A stretch of 64,000 nucleotides of DNA from CAYOZN01 sp964408455. Its GTDB lineage: Bacteria; Planctomycetota; Phycisphaerae; UBA1845; UTPLA1. The notes beneath the pieces were generated by a model, which made no database searches, was not told the origin of the DNA, and was given only the letters and a program-made list of their open reading frames with translations. Positions 1 through 8,119 of the stretch are shown here, one piece after another. Every line of letters starts with the position of its first letter. Position 1 is the stretch's first letter. The DNA lies in assembly GCA_964408455.1 (NCBI GenBank), contig CAYOZN010000006.1, positions 1 through 64,000 on the forward strand, in the 5' to 3' direction. A program made the translations under genes and the position numbers.

Positions 1-41
1 GCGATCGTCGCTTCGCAGTTGACCATCAACACAGGCCGCGC

Positions 42-85
42 AAAACCGACGGGGCATGACTGCGATCCGCCGCAGCCATGCCCCG
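42..85 (-). terminator. Probable intrinsic terminator of the large Cys-rich gene
   Basis: A hairpin lies about 70 bases downstream of the minus-strand stop at 157. The outer arms cggggcatg (50-58) and catgccccg (77-85) pair perfectly, and inside them ctgcg (60-64) pairs with cgcag (71-75). Read on the minus strand, the stem is followed by a short T run (complement of aaaa at 42-45). The stem is strong and the T tract short, so terminator is the likeliest role but not certain. Confidence 0.5.
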
Positions 86-156
86 CTTTCTGTCGGCGTC
101 GCCCTTGCGCCCCTCCACTTCAAGGCGACGCCTCAACGAGGTACTTCACACGCCCG

Positions 157-3100
157 TTACGGGCACGACGAGATCGACAGCGTGTAGCTGTCGCAGCTCG
201 GGCTCGGCCAGGTGTCGATCATCAGGAAATAGACACCCGGCTCCAGCACCAGACCGGTGATGACATCCGGGTTCGCGCTGGTCGTCGCCTTGGCCAGGCA
301 GGTGATGGGGTCGAGCGGGCAAGAGTCATCCACGGCCACGGCCGTCCAGATGCTGCCGCCCTGGACGCTGATGTCCAGGCAGGTCTGGGCGGTGACATTC
401 AGCATGTAGATGGCATCCTCGGCGCCATCGTACGAGCCCATGCACGTGTCGCTGTAGTCGTTCCCCCGGCCGCACGTGGAATTCACGTCGGAATAGGGCA
501 GCGCCGCCGGCAGGTCCACGACGAAGGGCGTCGCGCAGATGTTGCCCGTGGTGTCCGGGCAGACGAAGGTGGCGCAATCCTCGCCTTCGTACCAGATGCC
601 GCCCAGCGCAGCACATTCCGGCGCCAGGTTGGTCGCGACGCAGTTCGCGTCCACGCAGCACGCGCCCGTGGGCGGCGTGCAGTTGGGTGGATCGAAGCAG
701 GCGTCGCCTTCGGTGACGGACAGTGCGATGACTCCCGCATTGGCGGAAAATCCGCCCACGGCGATGTAATACGTCTCGCCTTGCGCCGAGCACCACGTCA
801 CGCTTGATCGCAACGTGCTGATCGCGCAGCCGCTGAAGTCGTCGTTTCCGCCCACGCATATGAGGTTCGTGCATTCGTTGCACCAGACCTGAACCTTGGT
901 GTCGTTGAAACTGCCTCCCGGATAGCACGTCGAAGCCGTCAGGGTGTTGCCGGTGCCGATGACCTCGTACCACACGGCCTGGTTGAGAGCGCCGGTACCG
1001 CAGGTCACCGTGGATTGTGCATCATCTGTTGCCAGCGTATTGTCGACGATCACAACCGTATTGAGCGGCAGAAGTTCCGCCGTGTCGCAGTCATCATTCG
1101 GCGGAACCTGCGGGCACGGGTTGGGATCGCACGCCACATCCGGATGCCACTGGATTCCGCCGAGCGCGTCGCATTCGGCTTCACCCAACTCAGGAATGCA
1201 CTCGCCTGTCGGCAGGCAGCAGGCGCCGCGGACGCACGGACCGCTGTCCGTCAACAGCTTGTTCACCATTGCTGCAATGTCAGCCGTCGTCACGCCCATC
1301 TCCGCGTCCACGTCTGCGCACTGGCAGCCGATGATGGGAGGTACGCCGGGCCCATTTCCCGGATCGAGAATGCAATCAACAAACGACTGCAGGTCGATGC
1401 CATCGACATAGGTGTCGCCGTCCACGTCGCCGGGGCAGTCGCACGGCAGGACGGTGAGGCAATCCAGATCAAATTGCGTCAGGCCGCCGCCCTCGCTGGT
1501 GCCCCAGTCGCCGACCTGGAACCAGTAGGTCGTACCGGGCATCGCCTCAATAGACCACGTGGCCGGGTTGTCGGGCTCGTCCAGACAGGCGATCTCGGTC
1601 AGATTGTCGCAGTCCGGACCGGTGTAGATCGCAATGATCCCGTCGTAGGTGGTCGTGTTGACCGCCAGCGAGAGCAGACACTCCTGCGTGGGGGTGTAAC
1701 TGAACCAGGCGTCATTCTGCATGACCGTTGCGCTGGTCGTGTTGCAGCTCGCCGGTGGCCCATCGGCCGTTGAAAGGTCGTTGTCGAACGAAGTGCTGTA
1801 TGGCACCGCGGCAATGGCAATGGCCGTGGGGCAGGACTCGTTGGTGACCGGGACCGGGCAAGTCGTCTCACAGGTGAGACTGCCATTCCACTGGCCCCCC
1901 AATGCGGTGCATTCCAGGTTGGTGTTCTCGACGCACTGCACCGGGTCTCCGAAACAGCATCGGCCGATCGGCACCACGCAGCTCACCGGCGGCGAGCAGG
2001 GTGTCGCGTCGTCCGTCACGGTCAACTGGAAGTTGCCGACCGCCGTCGAAAAGCCACCGACGTGGATGTAGTAAAGCTGGGCCGGATCCGAACACCAGCT
2101 TACCTTGGAAAAGCGATTCAGGCCGTTGAGCGCGCACTCCGGCGGTGCGCCGACGGCATCATCGTTTCCACCGACGCAGACGAGATCCATGCAGTCGCAG
2201 AAGACCTGTATCTTCGTATCAAAGTCGCTCCCCGGATTGCAGGTTGACGCCGTCATCGTGTTGCCGGTGCCGGCAACGACATACCAGACGCCATGTCCGG
2301 GCGACGTCGTGCCGCAAGTCGGCGCGCCGTCGTCGGTGGCCAACTCGTTATTGGCAATCACATCAGCCGGAACCGCGATCGGCTCGGCTGTCAGACAGGT
2401 GTCGTTGGGCGGCGGCTGCGGGCAGGGATTCGGCTCGCAGGAGAAAACGCCGTCGAACCAGGTTCCGCCCATGCCAAAGGGCGAAGCGAATTCGCACTCG
2501 CACTGCGTCATCACGCCCATGCATTCACCGGTGGGCAGACAGCAGACGCCGAGCGGTGCTTCGCATGGAGCGCACTGCGTGTACAGCGTATACCGCGCTC
2601 CGCAGGGGAACGCCGGGCTGTTGAAGTCCGCGGCAACAAAGACATAGTAAGTGCCGGCCCTCAGGCACGCTGAGACGTTGCCGGTGACGCACGGATCGAC
2701 CAGTGCAAAGGGATTGATGAAACCGGTCACCGCTGCGCAGTCGTCGATGCCGCAATTCTCCACGAATCCGAAGACCGCCATGAACTCGGAATCGAGCGTC
2801 AGCGTGACGAAGGTGTCCATCGGCAGCACCAGCTTGTACCAGTCGGTGTCGCGGGTGGTGCCGTCGTAATAGGCGGTGCCGCAGATCGGCGGGCCGTCGC
2901 AAACGATCGTGCCGAACGCAGGCGGCGTTGACAGGCAACCCTCGTTGAGGCCGTCGCAGAACGGCTCGCCCTCGGGCACGCCTTCCGGCGGGCACGGAAC
3001 CAGGCACGGGCACTGATCGCAGGTCGTGTTCGGGCCGAGCCAGTTGTCGGTGCAGTCGAACTGCGTCGTGATCGTGCAGGTGCCGTCCGGATGGCAGCAC

Positions 3101-4038
3101 GCGCCGGTCACCTGTCCGCACGGCGGAATCAGATCGACACACAGGGTGTTTTGCGCAAAGCGCAGCGGCGGCAGGCAGTTGGAGAAGAGAACGTTATCGG
3201 TGCACATGGGGACGTTGTCGTCGCAGCAGGCGCCGACCGGCTCTTCACCGGCGAAACCGGTGATGCAGAAGGCGACCTGGTACTCCGCGCCGAATACCGT
3301 GTTTCCCGGTTCCCAGGCGGGAGCGTTCGGTCCGTAGTCGAGATAAATCTGAGAGGTGCCGTTCGCGGCGGCCGTCGTCCACCAGCCCTGACCGTTGATC
3401 GGCGGCTGCTGCACCGCCCGCATGCCGATCCAATACTGCCCCGCCGGCAATTGCACATTGAGGCCGACGACCGAATAGAGCCAGATCGGATCACCGAACA
3501 GAATGACACCGGTATTGACGCGGGTCGCGGGCACGTCGTTCATTCCGGCGATCTGGGCGCCCGGCACGCCGGCGTTATCGCTCAGAATGATGTAGTCGAT
3601 ATTCGTCGTCCAATTGAATGTCAACGGCTCGTTGCCCCACCAGTGCAGATCTGTAATCGTCACTTCCGATGTGAACAGCACATCGTCAACGACCCATCGT
3701 GTCAGGCTCCCGTCGGTACGTCGTTCACACGAGAGGGAGTTGACCGAGTCGTATGAGCCATTCATATACAATGCATTTGTACACGGATCGTCCCTGGGCA
3801 CGGCCGCCGGCGGTACTTCGCGGCTGGCGGCAATCGTGGGCGGCAGTTTCACCGCGTCACGACGGCTCGTGAGGCTGAAGTCCGTCGGCTCGGCAGCGAC
3901 CGCCGCCGGCTGGTCCAGCTTGGCTTTGTCGGATGGCGTTCTTTCGTCGGCCGGAGAGGCAAGTACGCTGGCCAGGAATGTGACGGTGAGCAGGATGACC
4001 CCGCTGCTACACAAAAAAACAGACTTGACGCGATTCAT
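157..4038 (-). CDS. Large secreted Cys-rich repeat protein with dockerin-like module
   Basis: A 1293-residue exported protein of unknown function. The N-terminus is a signal peptide (hydrophobic stretch about residues 7-28). The start is preceded by an AAGGGGGAG ribosome site. Six copies of a Cys-Cys unit (GACC or GRCC/GVCC start, then Gly-x-Cys and three or four more Cys) begin near residues 271, 312, 497, 694, 936 and 1124. Between them lie four beta-sandwich-like segments, each opening with Asn-Asp-x-Cys followed by Ala and resembling bacterial pre-peptidase C-terminal (PPC) domains (about 540-690, 735-860, 975-1120, 1160-1293). A dockerin-like calcium loop GDVDGDTYVDGIDLQSF sits near residue 867, followed by a degenerate second half. 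No catalytic motif is visible. Adhesion or a surface scaffold are plausible roles, but that is inference. Confidence 0.85.
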   Translation of the reverse strand: MNRVKSVFLCSSGVILLTVTFLASVLASPADERTPSDKAKLDQPAAVAAEPTDFSLTSRRDAVKLPPTIAASREVPPAAVPRDDPCTNALYMNGSYDSVNSLSCERRTDGSLTRWVVDDVLFTSEVTITDLHWWGNEPLTFNWTTNIDYIILSDNAGVPGAQIAGMNDVPATRVNTGVILFGDPIWLYSVVGLNVQLPAGQYWIGMRAVQQPPINGQGWWTTAAANGTSQIYLDYGPNAPAWEPGNTVFGAEYQVAFCITGFAGEEPVGACCDDNVPMCTDNVLFSNCLPPLRFAQNTLCVDLIPPCGQVTGACCHPDGTCTITTQFDCTDNWLGPNTTCDQCPCLVPCPPEGVPEGEPFCDGLNEGCLSTPPAFGTIVCDGPPICGTAYYDGTTRDTDWYKLVLPMDTFVTLTLDSEFMAVFGFVENCGIDDCAAVTGFINPFALVDPCVTGNVSACLRAGTYYVFVAADFNSPAFPCGARYTLYTQCAPCEAPLGVCCLPTGECMGVMTQCECEFASPFGMGGTWFDGVFSCEPNPCPQPPPNDTCLTAEPIAVPADVIANNELATDDGAPTCGTTSPGHGVWYVVAGTGNTMTASTCNPGSDFDTKIQVFCDCMDLVCVGGNDDAVGAPPECALNGLNRFSKVSWCSDPAQLYYIHVGGFSTAVGNFQLTVTDDATPCSPPVSCVVPIGRCCFGDPVQCVENTNLECTALGGQWNGSLTCETTCPVPVTNESCPTAIAIAAVPYSTSFDNDLSTADGPPASCNTTSATVMQNDAWFSYTPTQECLLSLAVNTTTYDGIIAIYTGPDCDNLTEIACLDEPDNPATWSIEAMPGTTYWFQVGDWGTSEGGGLTQFDLDCLTVLPCDCPGDVDGDTYVDGIDLQSFVDCILDPGNGPGVPPIIGCQCADVDAEMGVTTADIAAMVNKLLTDSGPCVRGACCLPTGECIPELGEAECDALGGIQWHPDVACDPNPCPQVPPNDDCDTAELLPLNTVVIVDNTLATDDAQSTVTCGTGALNQAVWYEVIGTGNTLTASTCYPGGSFNDTKVQVWCNECTNLICVGGNDDFSGCAISTLRSSVTWCSAQGETYYIAVGGFSANAGVIALSVTEGDACFDPPNCTPPTGACCVDANCVATNLAPECAALGGIWYEGEDCATFVCPDTTGNICATPFVVDLPAALPYSDVNSTCGRGNDYSDTCMGSYDGAEDAIYMLNVTAQTCLDISVQGGSIWTAVAVDDSCPLDPITCLAKATTSANPDVITGLVLEPGVYFLMIDTWPSPSCDSYTLSISSCP

Positions 4039-4908
4039 CTTGAAACTCCCCCTTTCGTCCGTGACTGTTCAGTGACAGCCGGACCAGAAAATAATTGAGC
4101 TTTCGCACTCGCCCGGGCGAATTCCCTGACACCGGCTGCTGCGCTTGGCGCAGCACCTGCGGCGTGTCAAATAGCGCGCCCACGCCTGTCACAACCAGAC
4201 GTTGCCCGCGCGGACTATCATCTCCGCGCGAAATTCGCCTCGTTGTGCGTCGTACGGCGGTGCCTGCTGATTTCCCTGGCACATCCGATGGCGACGGGAC
4301 CGATGGTCAGACTCGGCGCGCCACATCCCCGCGATCATGAATTGCCGACAGGGAATACTGCGCAAGGAGGTTGGAAAGCGGGGAAGCCTCTGACGTGTAC
4401 ACATCCCCAGGACAACCAGACCGCTGCCCCGGGCTGCTGATCATACCCCCTGCCACGCTCCACGTTCACGCGAACTATAGACATGCGCCGACGAGCGGCC
4501 GCGCCGTCCATGCGGACGGCTCCCTCACGTGAAGTAGAACCCTTTCTCGACTCGCTTTTTGATGTGAACCCTCCCGTTTGGGCCGCGTCCCGCACAGATT
4601 TCGCGCGCGACACACCCCCAACTCGCGACGACGAACGCCGTCGCTCAACACAAACGACATGTCTCCCACGGCCCACACTCTACTTTCAATATACACGCGC
4701 CTGGAGGGCGAGGCAAAAAAAACGGGCGCGAATCACACTGAACTGCCTGTTCGAGTGTGACGCTTCTGGCACTGAGTTCGCGGCAATCCGTACCATTTGG
4801 GTGCGATCATTGGTTACCGACCAAGGAGCGGTTGCGTGCTCGCGCCATAACGGGCATTTCGCATGGCGACGGATTGTCAGACTTGGTCTTCACCCCGGTC
4901 CCGCATTC
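4039..4908. other. Gene-free leader region
   Basis: I see no convincing gene here. The part nearest the Cys-rich gene is AT-richer and is probably its promoter and leader. It holds a perfect 8-bp hairpin, tgctgcgc-ttg-gcgcagca, at 4137-4155, about 100 bases upstream of that start, which could be a leader structure. Short open frames on both strands have no recognisable composition or ribosome site. Confidence 0.5.
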
Positions 4909-5055
4909 TTCGTGGTGGACACGGCGACGTCCTACACGCTCGATTTCGATGGGGCCGATGGTGGGAAGAATGCGCGCTACCTCCTGCGTCCGGTGAATTC
5001 GACAGGTCAGATGGGGCCGCAGACCAAGACGGCGAGCGTGACGATCGGGGCGTGA
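4909..5055 (+). pseudogene. Remnant: C-terminal end of a planctomycete fibronectin-like protein
   Basis: Reading the frame that ends at the tga at 5053-5055, the last 48 codons give FVVDTATSYTLDFDGADGG, followed by about 30 residues that end in ASVTIGA. From memory, this is the usual C-terminal end of a family of planctomycete and verrucomicrobial hypothetical proteins (an aromatic-rich strand pattern, then Thr-Ala-Ser-x-Thr-Ile-Gly-Ala and stop). Upstream in the same frame the sequence is arginine- and proline-rich and unrelated, so the body of the gene appears lost or frameshifted. I therefore call it a decayed gene fragment. Only the tail is supported. Confidence 0.5.
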
Positions 5056-5059
5056 GGGG

Positions 5060-5089
5060 TTTCGCGCAGAGGCGCAGAGATCGCAGAGA
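5060..5089 (+). repeat. Left 30-bp inverted repeat flanking the GxxExxY gene
   Basis: This copy of a cgcagaggcgcagag-type repeat (tttcgcgcagaggcgcagag, then atcgcagaga) is an exact 30-base inverted match to 5672-5701. The two copies bracket the GxxExxY gene. A decayed relative in the opposite orientation is visible around 5145-5172 (gttctttgcgccatttcgcg), just beyond the gene stop. Confidence 0.8.
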
Positions 5090-5173
5090 GGATTATAGGA
5101 TCGAATCCATGGACCCCATGTTTACCTTCTGCTCCCCGTCCTGTGCGTTCTTTGCGCCATTTCGCGAACCTGT

Positions 5174-5620
5174 TCAGTCTATCCCGTCGTCAAATCGATT
5201 CACAATCCGGGTAACGCCGTCCTTCATAAGCACAACGTTGAAGTTCAGCAGAAGGCCGACCTGCTTGTCCATCAGGCGCAGATAGGTCTGAAGCTGCTTT
5301 CGGTGTACCGGGGACACCATCTCGACGCTCTTGATCTCGACAACGACCAAGCCTTCAACGATCACGTCCGCTCGAAAACCGATGTCAAGATGCACATGCT
5401 CCCATGTGACGTGAATGGGAACTTGTGTTTCGACTTTCAGTCCACGGCGACGAAGTTCGTGACTGAGGACCGCTTCATAGACGGATTCAAGCAGGCCCGG
5501 CCCAAGCCCGCGATGGACGGCAATCGCGGCATCGACGACTCGCCCGCTGATCGAGTCGATCGTTTCACGCAGAGGCGCAGAGGACGCAGAGAGAGTCGGA
5601 GAAGCCGGACAATTTGACAC
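5174..5620 (-). CDS. GxxExxY family protein (PDDEXK-like nuclease fold)
   Basis: A 148-residue protein. After residue 20 it follows the GxxExxY family closely: VVDAAIAVHRGLGPGLLESVYE carries the Gly-x-x-Glu-x-x-Tyr signature (split here as GPGLLESVYEAVL), then HELRRRGL, a strand ending in RADVIVEG, VVEIKSV (the Asp/Glu-x-Lys typical of the PDDEXK fold) and HRKQLQTYLRLMDKQVGLLLN. The family is common in environmental bacteria and its function is unknown; a nuclease-like fold is inferred from the motif. The first residues are encoded by a cgcagaggcgcagag repeat (5563-5594), so the native start may be slightly downstream. No other gene of a defence or mobile system is adjacent. Confidence 0.85.
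   Translation of the reverse strand: MSNCPASPTLSASSAPLRETIDSISGRVVDAAIAVHRGLGPGLLESVYEAVLSHELRRRGLKVETQVPIHVTWEHVHLDIGFRADVIVEGLVVVEIKSVEMVSPVHRKQLQTYLRLMDKQVGLLLNFNVVLMKDGVTRIVNRFDDGID
5563..5594 (+). repeat. Internal copy of the cgcagaggcgcagag repeat
   Basis: An imperfect direct copy of the 5060-5089 repeat (tttcacgcagaggcgcagag, then gacgcagagaga). It lies inside the 5-prime end of the GxxExxY reading frame, where it encodes the LSASSAPLRETI stretch. The repeat has therefore either invaded the start of the gene or carries its translation start. Confidence 0.75.
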
Positions 5621-5671
5621 ATTGCCGCCCTGTCTTCTTTCTCTCCCATTTCTTCTTCATTCCCTTTTTTT

Positions 5672-5701
5672 TCTCTGCGATCTCTGCGCCTCTGCGCGAA
5701 A
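5672..5701 (-). repeat. Right 30-bp inverted repeat flanking the GxxExxY gene
   Basis: An exact inverted copy of 5060-5089. It lies upstream of the GxxExxY start and ends only four bases before the stop of the deoxyhypusine synthase-like gene. A T-rich run (5652-5673) sits immediately outside it. Confidence 0.8.
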
Positions 5702-5705
5702 CTCC

Positions 5706-6782
5706 TCAGACGCTCGCCGTCTGCCGCTCCGCCATCTCATCCAGCATCGCATTGAACTTCCACCCCTTTCGGCCCTCCCATGCCTTGCAGTGGTAAGCAG
5801 CACTGGCGATCAGCGGGAAGGCGATGGTCGCCTCGCAATAGACCATTTGCTCGAAGGCGGTGTCCACCTTGCCCCAGCTGCTGGCCTCCTTGAGGGTGCT
5901 GCTGGAGAGCGCCCCGTCGCGGACATCGGCGATGGTGATCTGAACCGCGTATTTGTGCATGCTGGGATTCGCCTGAAGGATGTCGGCCGCGACGACGATG
6001 TCCTGCGCGAAGTTCTTGGGCACGCCGCCGCCGATCATGAAGAGACCGGTCGTGGGGTTCTTGATCTTGATCTGCGTGAGTTCGTAAAAATCGGCCATGC
6101 TGTCGATGGTCATGCGCGGGCCGCCCTGCCGCTGGCGGATGTACTCCACCAGGCCCAGGCCGGCGGAGCAGTCGTTGAGGGCGGGACAGAAGATGGGCAC
6201 CTGCTTCTGATGCGCGACGCACACGATGGATTCGGCCGCGCCGGGACACGTCTGCGGGTTTTCCTCGGCGTAGCGGCCCATCTCCGCCAGGAATTCGCGC
6301 GAGGAATACGGCCGATTCTCCAGCCGCTCGGCGATCAGCTTGCACGTCTCGTCGCAGGCGCGGAGCTGGTCCTCGTCGATGAAGGTGTCGTAGATCCGGT
6401 CGATCTGCATGTCGCGCAGCTCGTTGTCGTGGAGGCCCGCCTTGTAGAGCTCGGGCGCGATGTAGTGCTTGAAGCCAAGTGCCTCGAAGAAATCCTGGTC
6501 GACCATGTTGGCCCCGGTGCTGACGATGGCGTCGACCATGTTGCTCTTCAGCATCTGCACGATCACCCTCTTCAGGCCGGCGCTGATGAGCGAGCCGGCC
6601 AGGCAGAGGATGACGGCGCAGTCGCGGTCGCGCAGCATGCGCTCGTACACGTCGGCGGCACGGGCCATGTCGCGGGCGCTGAAGGCCATGCGGCTCATCG
6701 CCTTCATGATCGGCCGGGCATCGAAGGCGGTGATGTCGATGTGCTCGACGGGCGTGGAGAGCAGTTCCTTCTTGGTTGGCAT
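5706..6782 (-). CDS. Deoxyhypusine synthase-like protein
   Basis: A 358-residue member of the deoxyhypusine synthase family (NAD-dependent transfer of the aminobutyl group of spermidine). Family hallmarks are ILCLAGSLISAG and IVSTGANMVDQDF near the N-terminus, PIFCPALNDCSAG in the middle, FMIGGGVPKNF, and KEASSWGKV near the C-terminus, where the Lys matches the catalytic lysine of the eukaryotic enzyme. Bacteria lack eIF5A, so bacterial members are thought to make homospermidine or act on other acceptors; the acceptor here is unknown. The start at 6782 follows a GAGAGGAG ribosome site and removes 80 arginine-rich upstream residues that do not belong to the family. No other polyamine gene is nearby. 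Confidence 0.88.
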   Translation of the reverse strand: MPTKKELLSTPVEHIDITAFDARPIMKAMSRMAFSARDMARAADVYERMLRDRDCAVILCLAGSLISAGLKRVIVQMLKSNMVDAIVSTGANMVDQDFFEALGFKHYIAPELYKAGLHDNELRDMQIDRIYDTFIDEDQLRACDETCKLIAERLENRPYSSREFLAEMGRYAEENPQTCPGAAESIVCVAHQKQVPIFCPALNDCSAGLGLVEYIRQRQGGPRMTIDSMADFYELTQIKIKNPTTGLFMIGGGVPKNFAQDIVVAADILQANPSMHKYAVQITIADVRDGALSSSTLKEASSWGKVDTAFEQMVYCEATIAFPLIASAAYHCKAWEGRKGWKFNAMLDEMAERQTASV

Positions 6783-6972
6783 GGCAGCTCGGCTCCTCTC
6801 GCGATCTTGCGCGACCCTTACGGGGTGATCCAGGATGACAAACCGCGGAATGGTAAGTCGTTCGGACGGCGGTTTCAACGCGGCGCGGGCCGAATGAACG
6901 AGATGCGTTTGTACTGTTACTCGGCGGTAGACCACGCGTCTCGTTTGGCAGCGGCGGCGCGGCGGCTGCGGT

Positions 6973-7581
6973 TCACGGTGCGAGCCAACTGGATGCGAGA
7001 GTGCCATTGGACGACCAGGCAAAGCGCGCCCGACGATGCCCCTGCTCGCCGATGCGGAGCCAGTCGATGACGTCGATCGTGCAAATCACAAGCGCGAAGT
7101 TGGCGCGGGCGAAGGCGGCCTCTTCGGCATTCATCGGCCGCGAGAGCAAATCCGCCGGCGCCTGGGCGTAGGGCGCGTCGAGCGGTGCGCCGGGCACGTG
7201 CGGCGAGGCATGGTGGATGCGGCTTGTCTCCGGCAGGCGCTGCCAGAGGGCGTCGACGGCGGCGCCGGTCGTTTCCACGCGAGCACGCGTGGCGATGCGA
7301 AGCTGGATGCCTTCGGCGGCGTCGTAGAAGAGCCAGGCGGCGCGGGGATTCCGGTGGAGATGATCGACCTTGGGGCTGCGAGCGTCGGTGCAGAAGTCAA
7401 GTTCGCGGCGGTCGCGATCGAATCCGCGGAGGACGATGGTGCGCGAATGTGCCGCGCCGCCGGCATCGACGGTGGAAAATACGGGTGTGTGAAGGGGAGA
7501 GAAGATATCCGCGGCAGCGCGATCGAGCATTTGCCAGATGCCGTCTAATATTTTCGCAAGTTCGTCGGCATCAGGCGGCAT
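6973..7581 (-). CDS. Pyridoxamine 5-phosphate oxidase-like FMN-binding protein
   Basis: A 202-residue protein of the split-barrel flavin family. Residues 1-60 include SRTIVLRGFDRDRRELDFCTD, and residues 70-95 include SPKVDHLHRNPRAAWLFYD, both typical of the FMN-binding half of PNPOx-like proteins (Arg and Lys phosphate contacts). The C-terminal part ends in DWLRIGEQGHRRARF, the usual dimer/flavin edge. It lacks the longer C-terminal pyridoxal-specific segment, so it is better read as a general FMN-dependent oxidoreductase of the alr4036/PNPOx-like group than as PdxH itself. It is transcribed toward the deoxyhypusine synthase-like gene, with a 190-base gap. No strong ribosome site precedes the start. 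Confidence 0.75.
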   Translation of the reverse strand: MPPDADELAKILDGIWQMLDRAAADIFSPLHTPVFSTVDAGGAAHSRTIVLRGFDRDRRELDFCTDARSPKVDHLHRNPRAAWLFYDAAEGIQLRIATRARVETTGAAVDALWQRLPETSRIHHASPHVPGAPLDAPYAQAPADLLSRPMNAEEAAFARANFALVICTIDVIDWLRIGEQGHRRARFAWSSNGTLASSWLAP

Positions 7582-7620
7582 GTGCAGGCACCCAGGGACG
7601 CGGGATTTCAGAGGGCATGC

Positions 7621-7721
7621 GGTTCAGCCGTCCCTACGGGACTTCCGCCGCTGTCGCAAGCTGACCCAGCGTTAAGACACCGGTCTGTTTTCAAATGTCC
7701 CGCTTGGGACATGGAGTCCAT
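7621..7721 (+). repeat. REP-like palindromic element
   Basis: A stretch of three short features in fixed order: a hairpin gtccc-tac-gggac (7630-7642), an acccagcgttaagacaccggtctg core, and a second hairpin tgtccc-gctt-gggaca (7696-7711). The arrangement resembles dispersed non-coding REP elements that I recall from planctomycete genomes. No transposase is linked to it. Confidence 0.5.
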
Positions 7722-7777
7722 ATCTAACATTCTTCTATCGCCGCTTCGCCGAAGCGCGTTTACCGAATAGCACGCAA

Positions 7778-7933
7778 TCAATAGACGCGAGTATTACTCG
7801 CCAAGCACCAGACAATCGCGCCGACAGCGGCGCTTTCATTGCCTTCAACCATACTTGCAAAGAAAAATCTAAAGAATCCTGCGAATATCGCTGCCGCCAG
7901 AATCATCACGCCTGCGAACCTGATGATCCTCAT
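7778..7933 (-). CDS. Possible 51-residue small membrane protein
   Basis: An open frame too short for most gene callers: MRIIRFAGVMILAAAIFAGF, then FRFFFASMVEGNESAAVGAI, then VWCLASNTRVY and stop. Residues 5-26 form one clear hydrophobic segment, and residues 35-45 are a second weaker one. A GAGG motif lies about 8 bases before the ATG. It sits alone between REP-like elements. Its base composition is AT-richer than the surroundings, which could mean a real small membrane protein or chance. I do not recognise it. Confidence 0.35.
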   Translation of the reverse strand: MRIIRFAGVMILAAAIFAGFFRFFFASMVEGNESAAVGAIVWCLASNTRVY

Positions 7934-7966
7934 GTCAACAGCCTCGGTCGAAACCAAACAGGAACG

Positions 7967-8093
7967 GAGCCCCCGCCTGTGGCCGGGGTCGCGAGCAGTC
8001 TCCCGACATTGCTAAATGTATATTATGCGCATGTTCTCGAGTAACGACTTCGCAGTCAGAGTGTCCACGCCCAACCCCGACCACAGGTCGGGG
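7967..8093. repeat. Pair of related GC hairpins downstream of the sigma-factor gene
   Basis: Two related palindromes in opposite orientation: ccccgcctgtggccgggg (7971-7988) and ccccgacc-aca-ggtcgggg (8075-8093, a perfect 8-bp stem). The second lies 27 bases beyond the stop of the sigma factor and could slow or end its transcript, although no T tract follows. The pair looks like a REP/BIME-type unit. Confidence 0.45.
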
Positions 8094-8119
8094 CTCTGTA
8101 ATCAATCTGGGCAGCACCC

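Noticed and set aside
5060..5701. Insertion sequence with transposase
   Set aside because: The inverted repeats flank only a GxxExxY gene; no transposase motif and no clear target duplication were seen.
5622..7070. 482-codon plus-strand frame opposite the deoxyhypusine synthase-like gene
   Set aside because: Antisense, and it runs through the inverted repeat; no domain.
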